Shown: positions 1 through 8,680, numbered from the stretch's first letter. The stretch is DNA of 64,000 bases from SKPT01 sp040905445 (GCA_040905445.1 JBBDRN010000041.1:25856-89855); one strand, 5' to 3'. Translations and numbers: made by a program. The notes: generated by a model from the letters alone, not told the origin.

Positions 1-840
1 GACAAGCGCATCCCCAGCGGCGGCCACCTGCGCTGCCACCACTGCGAAGCCGAGCAGCTCCTGCCCGAAACCTGCCCCACCTGCGCCAAGAAGGTCACCG
101 TCTTCGGCCTCGGCACGCAGCGCGTCGAAGAAGAGCTCGCCAGCAAATTCCCCGCCGCCCGCACCGCACGCCTCGACTCCGACGCCATGCGCACCGGCAG
201 CGACTATCAGCACGTCCTCGACAGCTTTCGTAACCGCGAGCTCGACATCCTGCTCGGCACACAAATGATCGCCAAGGGGCTGGACTTCCCCGACGTCGGC
301 CTCGTGGGCGTCATCAGCGGCGACACGGCTCTGCACCTGCCCGACTTCCGCGCCGCCGAGCGCACCTTTCAGCTCATCGCCCAGGTCGCCGGCCGCGCCG
401 GCCGCAGCGACAAGCCCGCACGCGTGCTCATCCAGACGCTCAACCCGGACGACCCGACCATCCAGCTCGCCGCGCAGCTCGACTACGACACCTTCGCCGA
501 CCGCGAGCTCAACTTCCGCCAGCAGGTCGGCCTGCCGCCGATCACGCGCATGGCCCGCATCGTCATCCGCGACGTCGACCCCGTCGCCTGCACCGAGCGC
601 GCCCGCGCCATCGCCGACGACCTCGCCCGTCATGACGCGGAGCTCAACACCAACGTGCGCCTCCGCGGCCCCATGCCCTGCCCGATCGCCCGCATCGCCG
701 ACCACCACCGCCAGCAGATCGAGCTCATCGCCCCCGACGCCTCGAGCCTCCAGCGCCTACTGACCGCCCTGCGCAACACCCGGGCGCTGACGTCGGACAT
801 GCACACGGCGATCGATGTCGACCCGATGACGCTGTTGTGA
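1..840 (+). CDS. priA: Primosomal protein N' (replication restart helicase PriA), 3' part
   Basis: The reading frame is open from base 1, so this is the last 279 residues of a gene that starts before the window. PriA is the 3'-5' DNA helicase that reloads the replisome at stalled forks. The visible part begins in the zinc-binding region, with CxxC pairs at residues 12/15 and 25/28 that bind structural zinc. It then shows helicase motif V (GTQMIAKGLDFP) and motif VI (QVAGRAGR), both typical of PriA, followed by the C-terminal domain ending at a TGA at 838-840. Only two of the cysteine pairs lie inside the window. The next gene converges from the other strand. Confidence 0.95.
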   Translation, partial: DKRIPSGGHLRCHHCEAEQLLPETCPTCAKKVTVFGLGTQRVEEELASKFPAARTARLDSDAMRTGSDYQHVLDSFRNRELDILLGTQMIAKGLDFPDVGLVGVISGDTALHLPDFRAAERTFQLIAQVAGRAGRSDKPARVLIQTLNPDDPTIQLAAQLDYDTFADRELNFRQQVGLPPITRMARIVIRDVDPVACTERARAIADDLARHDAELNTNVRLRGPMPCPIARIADHHRQQIELIAPDASSLQRLLTALRNTRALTSDMHTAIDVDPMTLL

Positions 841-843
841 ACG

Positions 844-859
844 GCATAAAGCCGGGACC
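844..859 (+). repeat. 16-bp sequence also found at 8653-8668
   Basis: The 16 bases GCATAAAGCCGGGACC just after the priA stop recur exactly at 8653-8668. There the second copy runs on into a complete 8-bp hairpin; here only the left half of the hairpin is present. The role is unknown. Confidence 0.5.
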
Positions 860-1006
860 AGTCAAGATTATGCACGTCGGCTACGCGGCGTGGTCGCGGG
901 CGGCGAGCCAATGGTGGTAGATCACCAGCTTCATTGCCACCCACAACTGCACACGATGCCGACGATGCACGTGCTGCGGCGACTGATGCAGGCCCACGTG
1001 CGCCTC

Positions 1007-1417
1007 TCAGCGCAGGATGCGCTTGAGCAGCAGCAGTGCGACGAGGCCGCCGATGACGGCGGTGACGATTGAGCCCGGCGTGGCGATCCAGCGGAAGCGC
1101 GTCTCGCCGCCGCGCATCTCGATGTACCCGACAGGGGCGATGTTGACGCCGCCTCCGCCGCCGCTGCTGCCTTCCTGCTCGTCCTCCTCGTGCTCGTGCG
1201 AGGCGCCGCCGCCGAGGCCCCAGCGGGCACGGGCCACGGGCACGACGGTCACGCCTTCGCGCTCGACCGGCTCGCCAAAGATTGCCGCGGCGCGGGCGCC
1301 CTTCTCGAGACGTTCGGCCAACTCGGTGAGAAACGGCATCCGCTGACCGTGGCCGGCGGATTCGTGCGTGTCCGCCCCCGCCTGGTGGGCCTGGGTCATG
1401 TCGTCGGTCCGCGTCAT
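1007..1417 (-). CDS. GerW/YtfJ-family protein
   Basis: A 136-residue protein with the layout of the GerW (YtfJ) family: an N-terminal helical stretch, the motif FGEPVEREGVTVVPVARA, a long Gly/Glu/His-rich flexible stretch, then a second beta segment (VNIAPVGYIEMRGGETRF). It ends in a hydrophobic helix followed by basic residues (VTAVIGGLVALLLLKRILR), which probably anchors it in the membrane. In Bacillus GerW is a spore germination protein, but family members occur in many bacteria that do not sporulate, and nothing else here points to sporulation. The start at 1417 is chosen because AAAGGAG lies 7 bases upstream; the frame stays open further upstream without such a site. Its job in this organism is not known. 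Confidence 0.75.
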   Translation of the reverse strand: MTRTDDMTQAHQAGADTHESAGHGQRMPFLTELAERLEKGARAAAIFGEPVEREGVTVVPVARARWGLGGGASHEHEEDEQEGSSGGGGGVNIAPVGYIEMRGGETRFRWIATPGSIVTAVIGGLVALLLLKRILR

Positions 1418-1508
1418 GGTAGGGCTCCTTTCGCGTCCCCGGTGCACTTGATGATAGGCCCCTGACGCCCGCGGATTGCAACCCGCAGGTTTCAAGGAAC
1501 GTGCGTCC

Positions 1509-2711
1509 TCAACGCGCCGCCGGCGCAGCCGCCCGCCGCTCGCCTGCGACGTCGCGCAGCACCTGCTCGAGGCGATCGACGTGTCGCGTCATCGTCAGCT
1601 CCGCCGCCAGCCCTGCCGTCGCCGCGGCGCACCGGGCGCGCTCCTGCGGGTCGAGCAGGTCGGTGATCGCGCCGACCAGGGCATCGACGTCGGCCGGATC
1701 GTCGAGCACGCGTCCGCGCTCCGGCCCGCCGGGCGGCGCGATGAAGTCGCTCGAGCCGTTGTACCGCGTGCTGATCGCCGGCGTCGCCAGCATGAGCGAC
1801 TCGAGCACGACCTTGCTCGCCGCGTCGTGAAACGTCGGCAGCACCGTCACGTCGGCGGCGACGTAAAGCGCCGGCATGTGCTGCGTCGGCCCGACGAAGC
1901 GGACGCGGTCGCGCACGCCCAGACGGGCGACAAGGCACTGCGCGCCGTAGTCCAGCGTGCCGGCGACGAGCACCGTCAGCGGACGGTCGGCGTCGACGAA
2001 CCGCTTGACCGCGTGCATCAGCGGCTCGATGCCCTTGCGCCACGGGTCGATCGCGGGAAAGAGGGCGACCGGCTCGTCGGCGGCGATGTTGAAGCCGGCC
2101 CGCACCTGCCGACGCCAGTCCGCCCTCTGCGCGGGGTCGACGGCGGGCATCTCCGCCGCGTTGGGGATCAGCTCGATGCGTTCGTCGGGGATCTCGTAGT
2201 AGCGCTTGAGGTCGCCGGCGACGTAGCGGCTGATGGCGACGATGCGGCGGACGCGCGGGTCGCGCAGCGTTCGCCGCTCGAGCTGCCGCAGGAGCTGCTG
2301 ACGTGGGTCGAGGCGCGTGCCCAACGCGCGCAGCAGCCGACCCGCCTGCGTCCGGCGGCGGGCGGCGGCCCGGTCCTGGCTCTGAACGACGAGGCCCGCG
2401 CGCGGCTCGAGCACCGCCGCCGGCACCGCGGTGGTGATCGACAGGCTCGCATCGAAGCCGTGGTCCAGTCGCCGCCGTGCCCACATGGCGAAGCCGGCGA
2501 GCGGCACGATGCCGCGCGGGCGCCCGAGCGGCGCGCGCAGCGGCGTGACGCCCGGCCAGCGGAAGTCGCGCGGGTAGCGCCCGGCGAGGATGGTGATGGC
2601 GTGGCCCCGGGCGACGAGCAGCTCGACGATCTGCGCCGCCGACCGCTCCGCACCGCCCGCCTCGGGGATGAACTGCTCGGTGACAATCGCGATGCGCAGC
2701 GGGTTTGGCAT
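1509..2711 (-). CDS. Family 4 (GT-B) glycosyltransferase, WaaG-like
   Basis: A 400-residue retaining glycosyltransferase. The N-terminus (RIAIVTEQFIPEAGGAERSA) is the usual acceptor-domain start of GT4 enzymes. Near residue 160 is AISRYVAGDLKRYY, and the donor-domain signature (LPTFHDAASKVVLESLMLA, then GSSDFI) resembles the E-x7-E nucleotide-sugar site of WaaG-type LPS core glucosyltransferases. The next gene encodes a heptosyltransferase-like GT9 enzyme in the same direction, which supports a role in LPS core or another surface glycan. Start 2711 (MPNPLRIAI) is preferred over the longer frame because the upstream codons come from a 9-bp tandem repeat. No clear Shine-Dalgarno sequence is visible. 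Donor and acceptor cannot be read from the sequence. Confidence 0.8.
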   Translation of the reverse strand: MPNPLRIAIVTEQFIPEAGGAERSAAQIVELLVARGHAITILAGRYPRDFRWPGVTPLRAPLGRPRGIVPLAGFAMWARRRLDHGFDASLSITTAVPAAVLEPRAGLVVQSQDRAAARRRTQAGRLLRALGTRLDPRQQLLRQLERRTLRDPRVRRIVAISRYVAGDLKRYYEIPDERIELIPNAAEMPAVDPAQRADWRRQVRAGFNIAADEPVALFPAIDPWRKGIEPLMHAVKRFVDADRPLTVLVAGTLDYGAQCLVARLGVRDRVRFVGPTQHMPALYVAADVTVLPTFHDAASKVVLESLMLATPAISTRYNGSSDFIAPPGGPERGRVLDDPADVDALVGAITDLLDPQERARCAAATAGLAAELTMTRHVDRLEQVLRDVAGERRAAAPAAR

Positions 2712-2716
2712 GAAGA

Positions 2717-2745
2717 AGTCAAGGGAGTCAAGGGAGTCGAGGGAG
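2717..2745. repeat. 9-bp tandem repeat
   Basis: Three copies of a 9-base unit (AGTCAAGGG, AGTCAAGGG, AGTCGAGGG) sit directly upstream of the GT4 start. If read through they would encode repeated Ser-Leu-Asp. The tract looks like slipped-strand growth in a leader region. Confidence 0.6.
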
Positions 2746-2957
2746 GCGGCGGCGGGATGCGTGCGCGATCCTACTCCCAGGCTCCGTCCGAAACGGTGTG
2801 CCACGGGTGGCTCGCCCACCAGTGCCCCGGCTCCGTCGCGCACACTGTCGGCCAAGCCGCCAGTGGCACCCGCCGTACGATGTTTTCGGACAGAGCCTGA
2901 TCCTGATTCTTAATCGCGATTCCACACTCATTGCCCGACGCCCCTGACTTCCGCCCC

Positions 2958-4052
2958 TCACGCCGACGCCCGCACCGGCAGGGACATCAGCTCCGCCACG
3001 TTGGCGACGACGCGGCCGGGATGCACGCGCGTCATGCAGCGGTGATCGAGCGGGCAGACCTTGAGCTGGCACGGCCCGCAGGGCACGTCGACGCGCACGA
3101 TGCGCTCACGGGCGTAGCCGATCTCCGTCCACGCCGGGTCCGTCGGGCCGAAGATCGTCACCACCGGCGTGTCGAGCGCCGCGGCGACGTGGCGCGGACC
3201 CGTGTCGTTGGTCACGAGCACGCGGGCGCGGGCGATGACCGCCTTGAGCGTTGCCAGGTCCAGCCCGTAGGCCGGCAGGTCCAGCAGCGGCGTCCGTGCC
3301 GCCGCCTTGACCGCGGCGAGCACCGGCCTCTCGGACGGCGCGCCGATCAGCGCCACCACCGCGCCCAGTTCGCCGGCACATCGATCCGCGACGGCGGCGA
3401 ACCGGGCGGGCGGCCACATCTTCGCCGCGCCGAACGCCGCCCCGGGGTTCAGCAGCACCAGCGGCCGACCGTCGCCCGGGTCGAGCCCGGCGTCGGCGAG
3501 CAGACCCGTCGCGGCACGGTCGTCGGCCTCGCGCACGACCAGGTGCATCGTCGGATCGACCTCGCGGGCGCCGAGGTAGCGCACCAGGCCGAGGTAGTAC
3601 TCGCGCGTCGGCACGGGGATGTAGCTGCCCTCGTGGCGAGGGATGAGCGCGTCGGTCAGCAGCAGGGATCGGCCGTCGCGCCCGTAGCCGACGCGGCGCG
3701 GAATGCCCGCCAGGCGCACCATCAACCCCGTGCGGAAGCTGTTGGGCAGCAGCACCGCGAGATCGAAGCGCTCGCGGCGCAGGCGGCGCGCCAGGGGCAG
3801 CAGCCGGCCGCCGCCGTCGCCGTCGCCCCGCCGGCCGGTGCGCGGGCCGGGGTTCATGCCGATGGTGGCGTCGACGCTGGGCAGCCCGGCCAGGACCGGG
3901 GCGATGCTGTCGCGCAGCAAGGCGGTGATGCGCGCCTGGGGGTAGAGGCCACGCAGGGCGGCGAGGGTGGGTGTCGCCATCACGCAATCGCCCAGCCAGG
4001 TGGGCATGACGACCAGCAGGCGCTGAGGGTGGAGGGAGCCGGCAGCGGGCAT
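2958..4052 (-). CDS. Family 9 glycosyltransferase (lipopolysaccharide heptosyltransferase II-like)
   Basis: A 364-residue GT9 enzyme that would transfer ADP-heptose (or a related sugar) to the LPS inner core at the cytoplasmic face. It opens with LLVVMPTWLGDCVMATPTL, the N-terminal signature of WaaF. Its C-terminal half carries the GT9 hallmark NDTGPRHVAAALDTPVVTIFG followed by GPTDP, then a Cys cluster (CGPCQLKVCPLDHRCM) of the kind often seen in heptosyltransferase II. The start at 4052 gives a normal length; the open frame continues upstream into the divergent pcm start. It lies 246 bases upstream of, and in the same direction as, the GT4 gene, so the two may be co-transcribed. Which heptose position it adds is not determined. 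Confidence 0.85.
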   Translation of the reverse strand: MPAAGSLHPQRLLVVMPTWLGDCVMATPTLAALRGLYPQARITALLRDSIAPVLAGLPSVDATIGMNPGPRTGRRGDGDGGGRLLPLARRLRRERFDLAVLLPNSFRTGLMVRLAGIPRRVGYGRDGRSLLLTDALIPRHEGSYIPVPTREYYLGLVRYLGAREVDPTMHLVVREADDRAATGLLADAGLDPGDGRPLVLLNPGAAFGAAKMWPPARFAAVADRCAGELGAVVALIGAPSERPVLAAVKAAARTPLLDLPAYGLDLATLKAVIARARVLVTNDTGPRHVAAALDTPVVTIFGPTDPAWTEIGYARERIVRVDVPCGPCQLKVCPLDHRCMTRVHPGRVVANVAELMSLPVRASA

Positions 4053-4135
4053 CAGGGGGAGTATAGCAGTGGCGTGACGCCGGCCCGACGGCGACGAACC
4101 CGCCGAATCGCGCTTCGGGGCCCTACGATCTGCCC

Positions 4136-4846
4136 ATGTGGCGTTTCCGCCGCGACGACCCACGCCCTGCCGACGACGGCGACGCAGCCCGTGCCGCTGC
4201 GAACATGGTCGAGCACGATCTTCGCCGACGGGGCGTGCGCGATCCTCGCGTGCTGGAGGCGATGCGGCGCGTGCCGCGTCACCGGTTCGTGCCGGGCATG
4301 CCGGTGGAGCGGGCGTATGCCGACCGCGCGCTGCCGACGGCGGAGGGGCAGACGATCAGCCAGCCGTACATTGTGGCGCGGATGACGGAGCTGCTGCACG
4401 TGGACCCGGGCGTGCGGGTGCTGGAGATCGGCACCGGCAGCGGGTACCAGGCGGCGGTGCTGGCGACGCTCGGGGCGCGGGTGGTGAGCGTGGAGCGCTC
4501 GCCCGCGCTGGCGGAGCGGGCGCGGCAGGTGCTGGCGGACGTGCTTGGGGAGATCGAGGCGGTCGAGGATGGGGATGCCGCGGTACGGGTGGTGGTCGGG
4601 GATGGGACGCTGGGTTGGCCCGAGGGGGCGCCGTATGACCGGATCATGGTGACGGCGGCGGCGCCGAGCGTGCCGGAGGCATACCGCGAGCAGCTTGCCG
4701 ACCCGGGGTTGATCGTCATCCCCCTCGGCGATCGTGAGCAACAGTACCTGACGGTGATCCAGCGGCGCGAGGGGCAGTTCGTGCAGACGCGGGATACGGG
4801 CTGTCGGTTTGTGCCGCTGGTGGGGGAGGCGGGGTGGGGGGAGTGA
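4136..4846 (+). CDS. pcm: Protein-L-isoaspartate O-methyltransferase
   Basis: A 236-residue repair enzyme that methylates isoaspartyl residues in damaged proteins using S-adenosylmethionine. It shows the family order: RHRFVP, then TISQPYIVARMTELL, the SAM-binding loop VLEIGTGSGYQAAVLA, acidic and post loops (VVSVER, VVGDG), and VTAAAPSVP near residue 180. It is transcribed away from the GT9 gene, with 83 bases between the two start codons. Length and motifs are normal for the family. Confidence 0.93.
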   Translation: MWRFRRDDPRPADDGDAARAAANMVEHDLRRRGVRDPRVLEAMRRVPRHRFVPGMPVERAYADRALPTAEGQTISQPYIVARMTELLHVDPGVRVLEIGTGSGYQAAVLATLGARVVSVERSPALAERARQVLADVLGEIEAVEDGDAAVRVVVGDGTLGWPEGAPYDRIMVTAAAPSVPEAYREQLADPGLIVIPLGDREQQYLTVIQRREGQFVQTRDTGCRFVPLVGEAGWGE

Positions 4847-4892
4847 TCAATGCACAATTCACAACGGGGATCTCTGAATAACCTTGGAACCC

Positions 4893-4984
4893 GATGAACT
4901 CATCATTGAACCGCGAAGCGGCGAAGCAAGCGAAGTACGTGAAGAAACAGAAGTTACGCAAACCGCAATCCCTTCGCGCTCGCC
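4893..4984 (+). repeat. Dispersed repeat, copy 1
   Basis: About 92 bases that align, with scattered differences, to the reverse complement of 10375-10468. Shared blocks include CATTGAACCGCG, GGCGAAGCA, GAAGAAACAG, ACGCAAACC and CGCGCTCGCC. It lies between pcm and the next gene. Small open frames inside it are products of the repeat and not genes. Confidence 0.75.
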
Positions 4985-5006
4985 TCGCTCTTCGCTGCTT
5001 CGCGGT
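4910..5006. mobile_element. MITE-like element with 17-bp terminal inverted repeats
   Basis: The left end 4910-4926 (ACCGCGAAGCGGCGAAG) and the right end 4990-5006 (CTTCGCTGCTTCGCGGT) are inverted copies with 16 of 17 positions matching. They enclose a 97-bp stretch with no gene. It overlaps dispersed-repeat copy 1. It could be a small non-autonomous element or a REP-like hairpin. No transposase gene is seen in the window. Confidence 0.5.
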
Positions 5007-5122
5007 GGTTTGATTTCGAGTGGGAACGGTGTGGATGTGCGTGTTCGACGTGGCCTTCCCCATCGTGATCGCCGCGGTTAAGATTGTTGCGCCCACGTCA
5101 CTGCAACGAAAGGCAGCATCCT

Positions 5123-7375
5123 ATGAACGCGACTTCGCGCCTGCGCAGCGTGACGACCGGCCGCGTCGCCCGGCTGTGGTTGACGCTCGCCATGATCGTC
5201 GGCGGCTGCACCACATCATCGGACGTCTCGGAACTGGACGCGACGGGGCCCGACGACCTGCCGGGTGGCGCCGTCGCGGCTGCGCGCGGCGCCGGCCCCG
5301 ATGATGCGCCGGTCCTGGTCGAGGGCCCCCGCACCATCCCGACCGCCGGCCGCCTCACCGCCGCCGCGGGCACCATCAACCTGACGCTCGCAGCGGACGA
5401 GGCGTGGGGCGACGAGACGGAGCAGACACTCGTGCATCTGGGTGACGCCGAGGGCGCGCCGGTCAGCCTGACGGCCGCGCGCGGCCGGCTGCACGCCCGC
5501 TACGACGCCGGCCGCGGCAGGGCGGCCAACCTTACCTACCGCGCCCGCAACTGGGATCCGGGCGACCGCCGCGAGGTGCGCTTCGCCTGGCAGGCCGACG
5601 GCGACACGCTGCTCGCCTGGCTGATGGTTGATGGCGAGCTGGTCGCGCTCGAGCCGGGCGACGTCATCGACGCGTGGCCCGCCACGGCCGTGGTGGGCGA
5701 GGGTGTGGGTGGCGAGGGTGCGGGTGGCGGGGGTGGTGCAGCGATCGTGCATCACGTCGCGCTGTCGACCGTCGTGACGCTGCCGGCCGAGCTCGCGCCG
5801 GCTCGGCGGACGATCCGCGTCGACGCCTCGCAGCGTGGCGATCGCCTGCACAGCTTCTGGCACGTCGCCAACTTCGCGCTGTGGGATGGCTACACGTTCA
5901 CGCAGCCGGACGCCCACGCGATCCTCATGGGCCGGGCGCCGTTCACCCGCGAGGTGATCGTCGACTTTACGCTCGGCGGGCGGTTCCGCGACGGCGGGGA
6001 GATGTACCTTGGCGTCGACGACGAGGGCGAGGCGCTCACCGACTTCACGACCATGCTCACGCGCGTGCGCGGGGTCGTGGACGCGGGCCTGACGCCGTGG
6101 ATCATGCTCGAGAAGGTGCCGCCGGCGATGAGCGACCCGCCCGAGTGGCGGGCGTACGGCAACACGGCGCCGCCGGCCGACTTCGAGCTCTGGCACCGTT
6201 ATGTGCAGGCGGCCGTGGCGGCGCTGGTCGACGAGTTCGGCCGCGAGACCGTCGCCGGGTGGCGCTTCATGGTCGCCACCGAGCCGGACCTGCATCCGTC
6301 GCACTGGGCGGGCACACGAGAGCAGTTTCTCCATCACCTCGACTACACCCTCGACGCGGTGACGCGCGTGCTTCCGGAGGCGGAGGTCTCGCCGGGCAAC
6401 ATCCTGAACCCGGCGTTCGCCCACGCGTATCGCGACACATGGGGCACGGACGCCGTCGCTGACCACGTGCGCTCGCGCGACCAGTGGGGCCTGGACATCA
6501 TCGACCACGCGGCGACCGGCACAAACGCGGTGACGGGCGAGACGGGCACGCGCGTCGACTTCTTCTCGGCGTCGTGGTACATCCGCGTGGGCATGGACAA
6601 CGACGCGTTCGATCGCGCGGTCGAGACGATGCGCGCCCGGTTGGACCGCTACCCGGCGCTCGAAGGCACGCCGATCGACATCCGCGAGTTCAGCGTCCTC
6701 AGCGACGAGCGCGGTCGCCGGCTCTATGCCGGCGACGCGAGCGAGTGGTCGGCGAGCTTCTACGCCTCGATCGCCCGCCGCGCCTATGACCACGACGTGC
6801 GCGTGATCTTTGAATGGGACCATGCGACGTTCGGCGTGCTGCACCCCCGCGGGCAGGTCATGGCCATGCTCGAGCGCATGGTCGAAGGGGAGCGGCTGGC
6901 GGTCGCCCTTGACGCCGACTCGCCCGCCGACGCCGGGGCGATCGCGGCGGAGAAGGATGGGCGGCTGTTCGTGCTGATCTACCATCACCGGCCGCAGCGT
7001 CACGCGGGCGGCGTCGAGACGATCGACCTGGAGATCGCGCACCCGGACATGGCGGACGGCGGAAGCTGGCGGCTGTCGGAGTGGACCGTGGATGCCGAGC
7101 GGACGGTGTGGGTACACGCGTTCAGCGCGGATGCCGAGGCCGCGGGTCTCGAGCGCCTGGAGAACGCGGGCAACCATGAAGCGAGCCCGCGGCGGCTGTA
7201 TGGCGACGAGGCGACCGCGCTGTTTCAGGCGAACATCGAGCGCTACCAGGAGTTGGCGGAGCTGCCGCGAACGCGAAGCGATGTCGAGGTGGCTGTCGAG
7301 GACGGCCGCATCCGGATGGAGTTGGCCATGCCAGCGCACAGCGTTCGGCTGCTGGAGCTGACGCCGGGACGGTAG
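5123..7375 (+). CDS. Lipoprotein glycoside hydrolase, GH39-like (clan A type)
   Basis: A 750-residue exported protein. The N-terminus has a basic stretch, a hydrophobic core (LWLTLAMIVGGC) and a lipobox ending in Cys about 33 residues in, so it is probably a lipoprotein. Residues to about 220 form a beta-rich region like a laminin-G/concanavalin-type module. From about 225 a (beta/alpha)8 barrel like that of GH39 beta-xylosidases follows: LHSFWHVANFALWDG, then FMVATEPD with the likely acid/base Glu387, and IREFSV with the likely nucleophile Glu522. A beta-sandwich follows to the end. The usual NEP of the acid/base motif is TEP here, so the family assignment is by overall pattern. Start 5123 has AAAGG about 10 bases upstream. 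The substrate is unknown. Confidence 0.7.
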   Translation: MNATSRLRSVTTGRVARLWLTLAMIVGGCTTSSDVSELDATGPDDLPGGAVAAARGAGPDDAPVLVEGPRTIPTAGRLTAAAGTINLTLAADEAWGDETEQTLVHLGDAEGAPVSLTAARGRLHARYDAGRGRAANLTYRARNWDPGDRREVRFAWQADGDTLLAWLMVDGELVALEPGDVIDAWPATAVVGEGVGGEGAGGGGGAAIVHHVALSTVVTLPAELAPARRTIRVDASQRGDRLHSFWHVANFALWDGYTFTQPDAHAILMGRAPFTREVIVDFTLGGRFRDGGEMYLGVDDEGEALTDFTTMLTRVRGVVDAGLTPWIMLEKVPPAMSDPPEWRAYGNTAPPADFELWHRYVQAAVAALVDEFGRETVAGWRFMVATEPDLHPSHWAGTREQFLHHLDYTLDAVTRVLPEAEVSPGNILNPAFAHAYRDTWGTDAVADHVRSRDQWGLDIIDHAATGTNAVTGETGTRVDFFSASWYIRVGMDNDAFDRAVETMRARLDRYPALEGTPIDIREFSVLSDERGRRLYAGDASEWSASFYASIARRAYDHDVRVIFEWDHATFGVLHPRGQVMAMLERMVEGERLAVALDADSPADAGAIAAEKDGRLFVLIYHHRPQRHAGGVETIDLEIAHPDMADGGSWRLSEWTVDAERTVWVHAFSADAEAAGLERLENAGNHEASPRRLYGDEATALFQANIERYQELAELPRTRSDVEVAVEDGRIRMELAMPAHSVRLLELTPGR

Positions 7376-7416
7376 TCGGCTTTGATGGTGCCGACGATGG
7401 CGCCGGCCGGAGCACG

Positions 7417-7444
7417 CCTCCCCTGACCCCGCCCACAGGGGAGG
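7417..7444. terminator. Bidirectional hairpin between convergent genes
   Basis: A perfect 9-bp inverted repeat, CCTCCCCTG at 7417-7425 and CAGGGGAGG at 7436-7444, has a 10-base loop. It lies between the convergent ends of the glycoside hydrolase and the receiver-GAF gene. There is no T run, so any terminator activity is inferred. Confidence 0.45.
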
Positions 7445-7459
7445 GGATGGGACTCGCGC

Positions 7460-8566
7460 CTACTCCTCGTCCCACATGCCGGTGCGGTGATGGACGCGGA
7501 TCAGGCGGCCGAGCGATTGCGGCAGGTGCTGAGCGACGGCGTCGCACGTCGGCAGCGCGGCCGCGTCGAACGGCTCGGCGCGGTCGCGGAAGAGCGTCAG
7601 CACCGCCAGCGTCTCGTCCTCGTGCGTGCAGGCGAAGGCCAGCATCTCGCAGTTGAGCAGGAACCCCCCCGGCTCGCCCACCATCGCCCGCATCGTCGCC
7701 TCGTCGCTGACATGCACGGCCTGGTCATGCTCGGCGATCGCGGGCACGGCCGTGTCCGCCAGGTGCTCGAGCAGCATCTCCACCGCGTCGCCGGCACAGT
7801 CGTAGTTGACGTACGCCCCGACGGCGTACTCCTCGCCCGAGGCGGGCAGGAACACGGCCGCGTTGCACGGGCCGACGTGATCCAGCAGGTACTCGAGCGT
7901 CTTGCGCAGCAGCGGCGCGAGGTCCAGCTCCTGGCGCACCAGCGCCTGGTACTGCCCGACATGCACCGCCTGCTCGAGCTCGCCGGCGAGCTGCTCGTAG
8001 GCGTCGACCAGGTCGTTGGCCAGGGTGTCGACCTGCGCGCTGACCTGCCGACGGGCGTCGTCAAGCTTGCGGCAGACGCTGCGAAGATCGCGCACGCGCC
8101 GCGCCTGCGTGCGGTCGCGCCGGCGGCGGCGCATCAGTTCGTTGAGGTGGCCGCGCAGCCGGGGGCCGTCCAGCGGTGGGGTGAGGACGTCCAGCACGCC
8201 AGCGCGCATCGCGGCGATCGCGTCCTCCGCGGTCGTGTCCATGCCCGTCAGGATCACCTGCGTACGCTGCCGGCGGCGGCGCAGGCGGGTGGCCAGCGCC
8301 AGCCCCCGGCGGTCCGGCAGTTCCGCCGCCACGAGCGCCAAGTCGACCGGCCGCTGCATGGCGCTGGCTTCGGCGAGCCCGGCGGTGGTGACGTGTTCGA
8401 GGCGTAGCGGCAGGCCCGTGCATGCTCGCGCCACCGCCCCGGCCGCGCCGGCGTCGGGATCGACGACGAGCACCCGAAACGCCGCCCGCGCCCGTCGCCG
8501 GGGTGCGACCTTGGCACGGGTCGCCTCCGCCGCCGCTCGCCCCGCCTGCTCCTGCTGCTGCTGCAC
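7460..8566 (-). CDS. Degenerate receiver domain plus GAF-like domain protein
   Basis: A 368-residue cytoplasmic regulator-like protein. After about 30 Ala/Gln/Arg-rich residues comes a receiver-like fold (FRVLVVDPDAG, VDLALVAAELPDRRGL, VILTGMDT, VLTPPLD). The position that should hold the phosphorylated Asp is Ala (LALVAAELPD) and the conserved Lys is Pro (TPPLD), so it should not work as an ordinary phospho-acceptor. An Arg-rich coiled-coil (about 125-190) links it to a GAF-like domain (LAPLLRKTLEYLLDHVG to the end). The GTG start at 8566 is chosen because AAAGGGA lies 6 bases upstream; an ATG at 8656 is in frame but has no such site. There is no DNA-binding or output enzyme domain. Confidence 0.65.
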   Translation of the reverse strand: MQQQQEQAGRAAAEATRAKVAPRRRARAAFRVLVVDPDAGAAGAVARACTGLPLRLEHVTTAGLAEASAMQRPVDLALVAAELPDRRGLALATRLRRRRQRTQVILTGMDTTAEDAIAAMRAGVLDVLTPPLDGPRLRGHLNELMRRRRRDRTQARRVRDLRSVCRKLDDARRQVSAQVDTLANDLVDAYEQLAGELEQAVHVGQYQALVRQELDLAPLLRKTLEYLLDHVGPCNAAVFLPASGEEYAVGAYVNYDCAGDAVEMLLEHLADTAVPAIAEHDQAVHVSDEATMRAMVGEPGGFLLNCEMLAFACTHEDETLAVLTLFRDRAEPFDAAALPTCDAVAQHLPQSLGRLIRVHHRTGMWDEE

Positions 8567-8652
8567 GTCAGTCCCTTTCCCTGCATCAGCCGCGGAAACC
8601 GCGGCCGTCTGGGGCGGTATCGGCAGAGAACACCGCCGGGTTGAGGCGCGAT

Positions 8653-8680
8653 GCATAAAGCCGGGACCGGTGGTCCCGGG
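8653..8680 (+). repeat. 16-bp repeat with hairpin, second copy
   Basis: GCATAAAGCCGGGACC matches 844-859 exactly. It continues as a perfect hairpin, CCGGGACC at 8661-8668 and GGTCCCGG at 8672-8679 with a 3-base loop. The surrounding 8567-8820 has no gene and also carries a GTGTG-rich stretch near 8725. Confidence 0.5.

Noticed and set aside
890..1072. Small plus-strand open frame after priA
   Set aside because: No ribosome site, low-complexity translation and overlap with the GerW-like gene on the other strand.
1476..2900. 474-residue plus-strand open frame over the GT4 gene
   Set aside because: Antisense shadow; the minus strand has clear GT4 motifs.
4884..5081. 65-residue open frame after pcm
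   Set aside because: Lies entirely within the dispersed inverted-repeat element.
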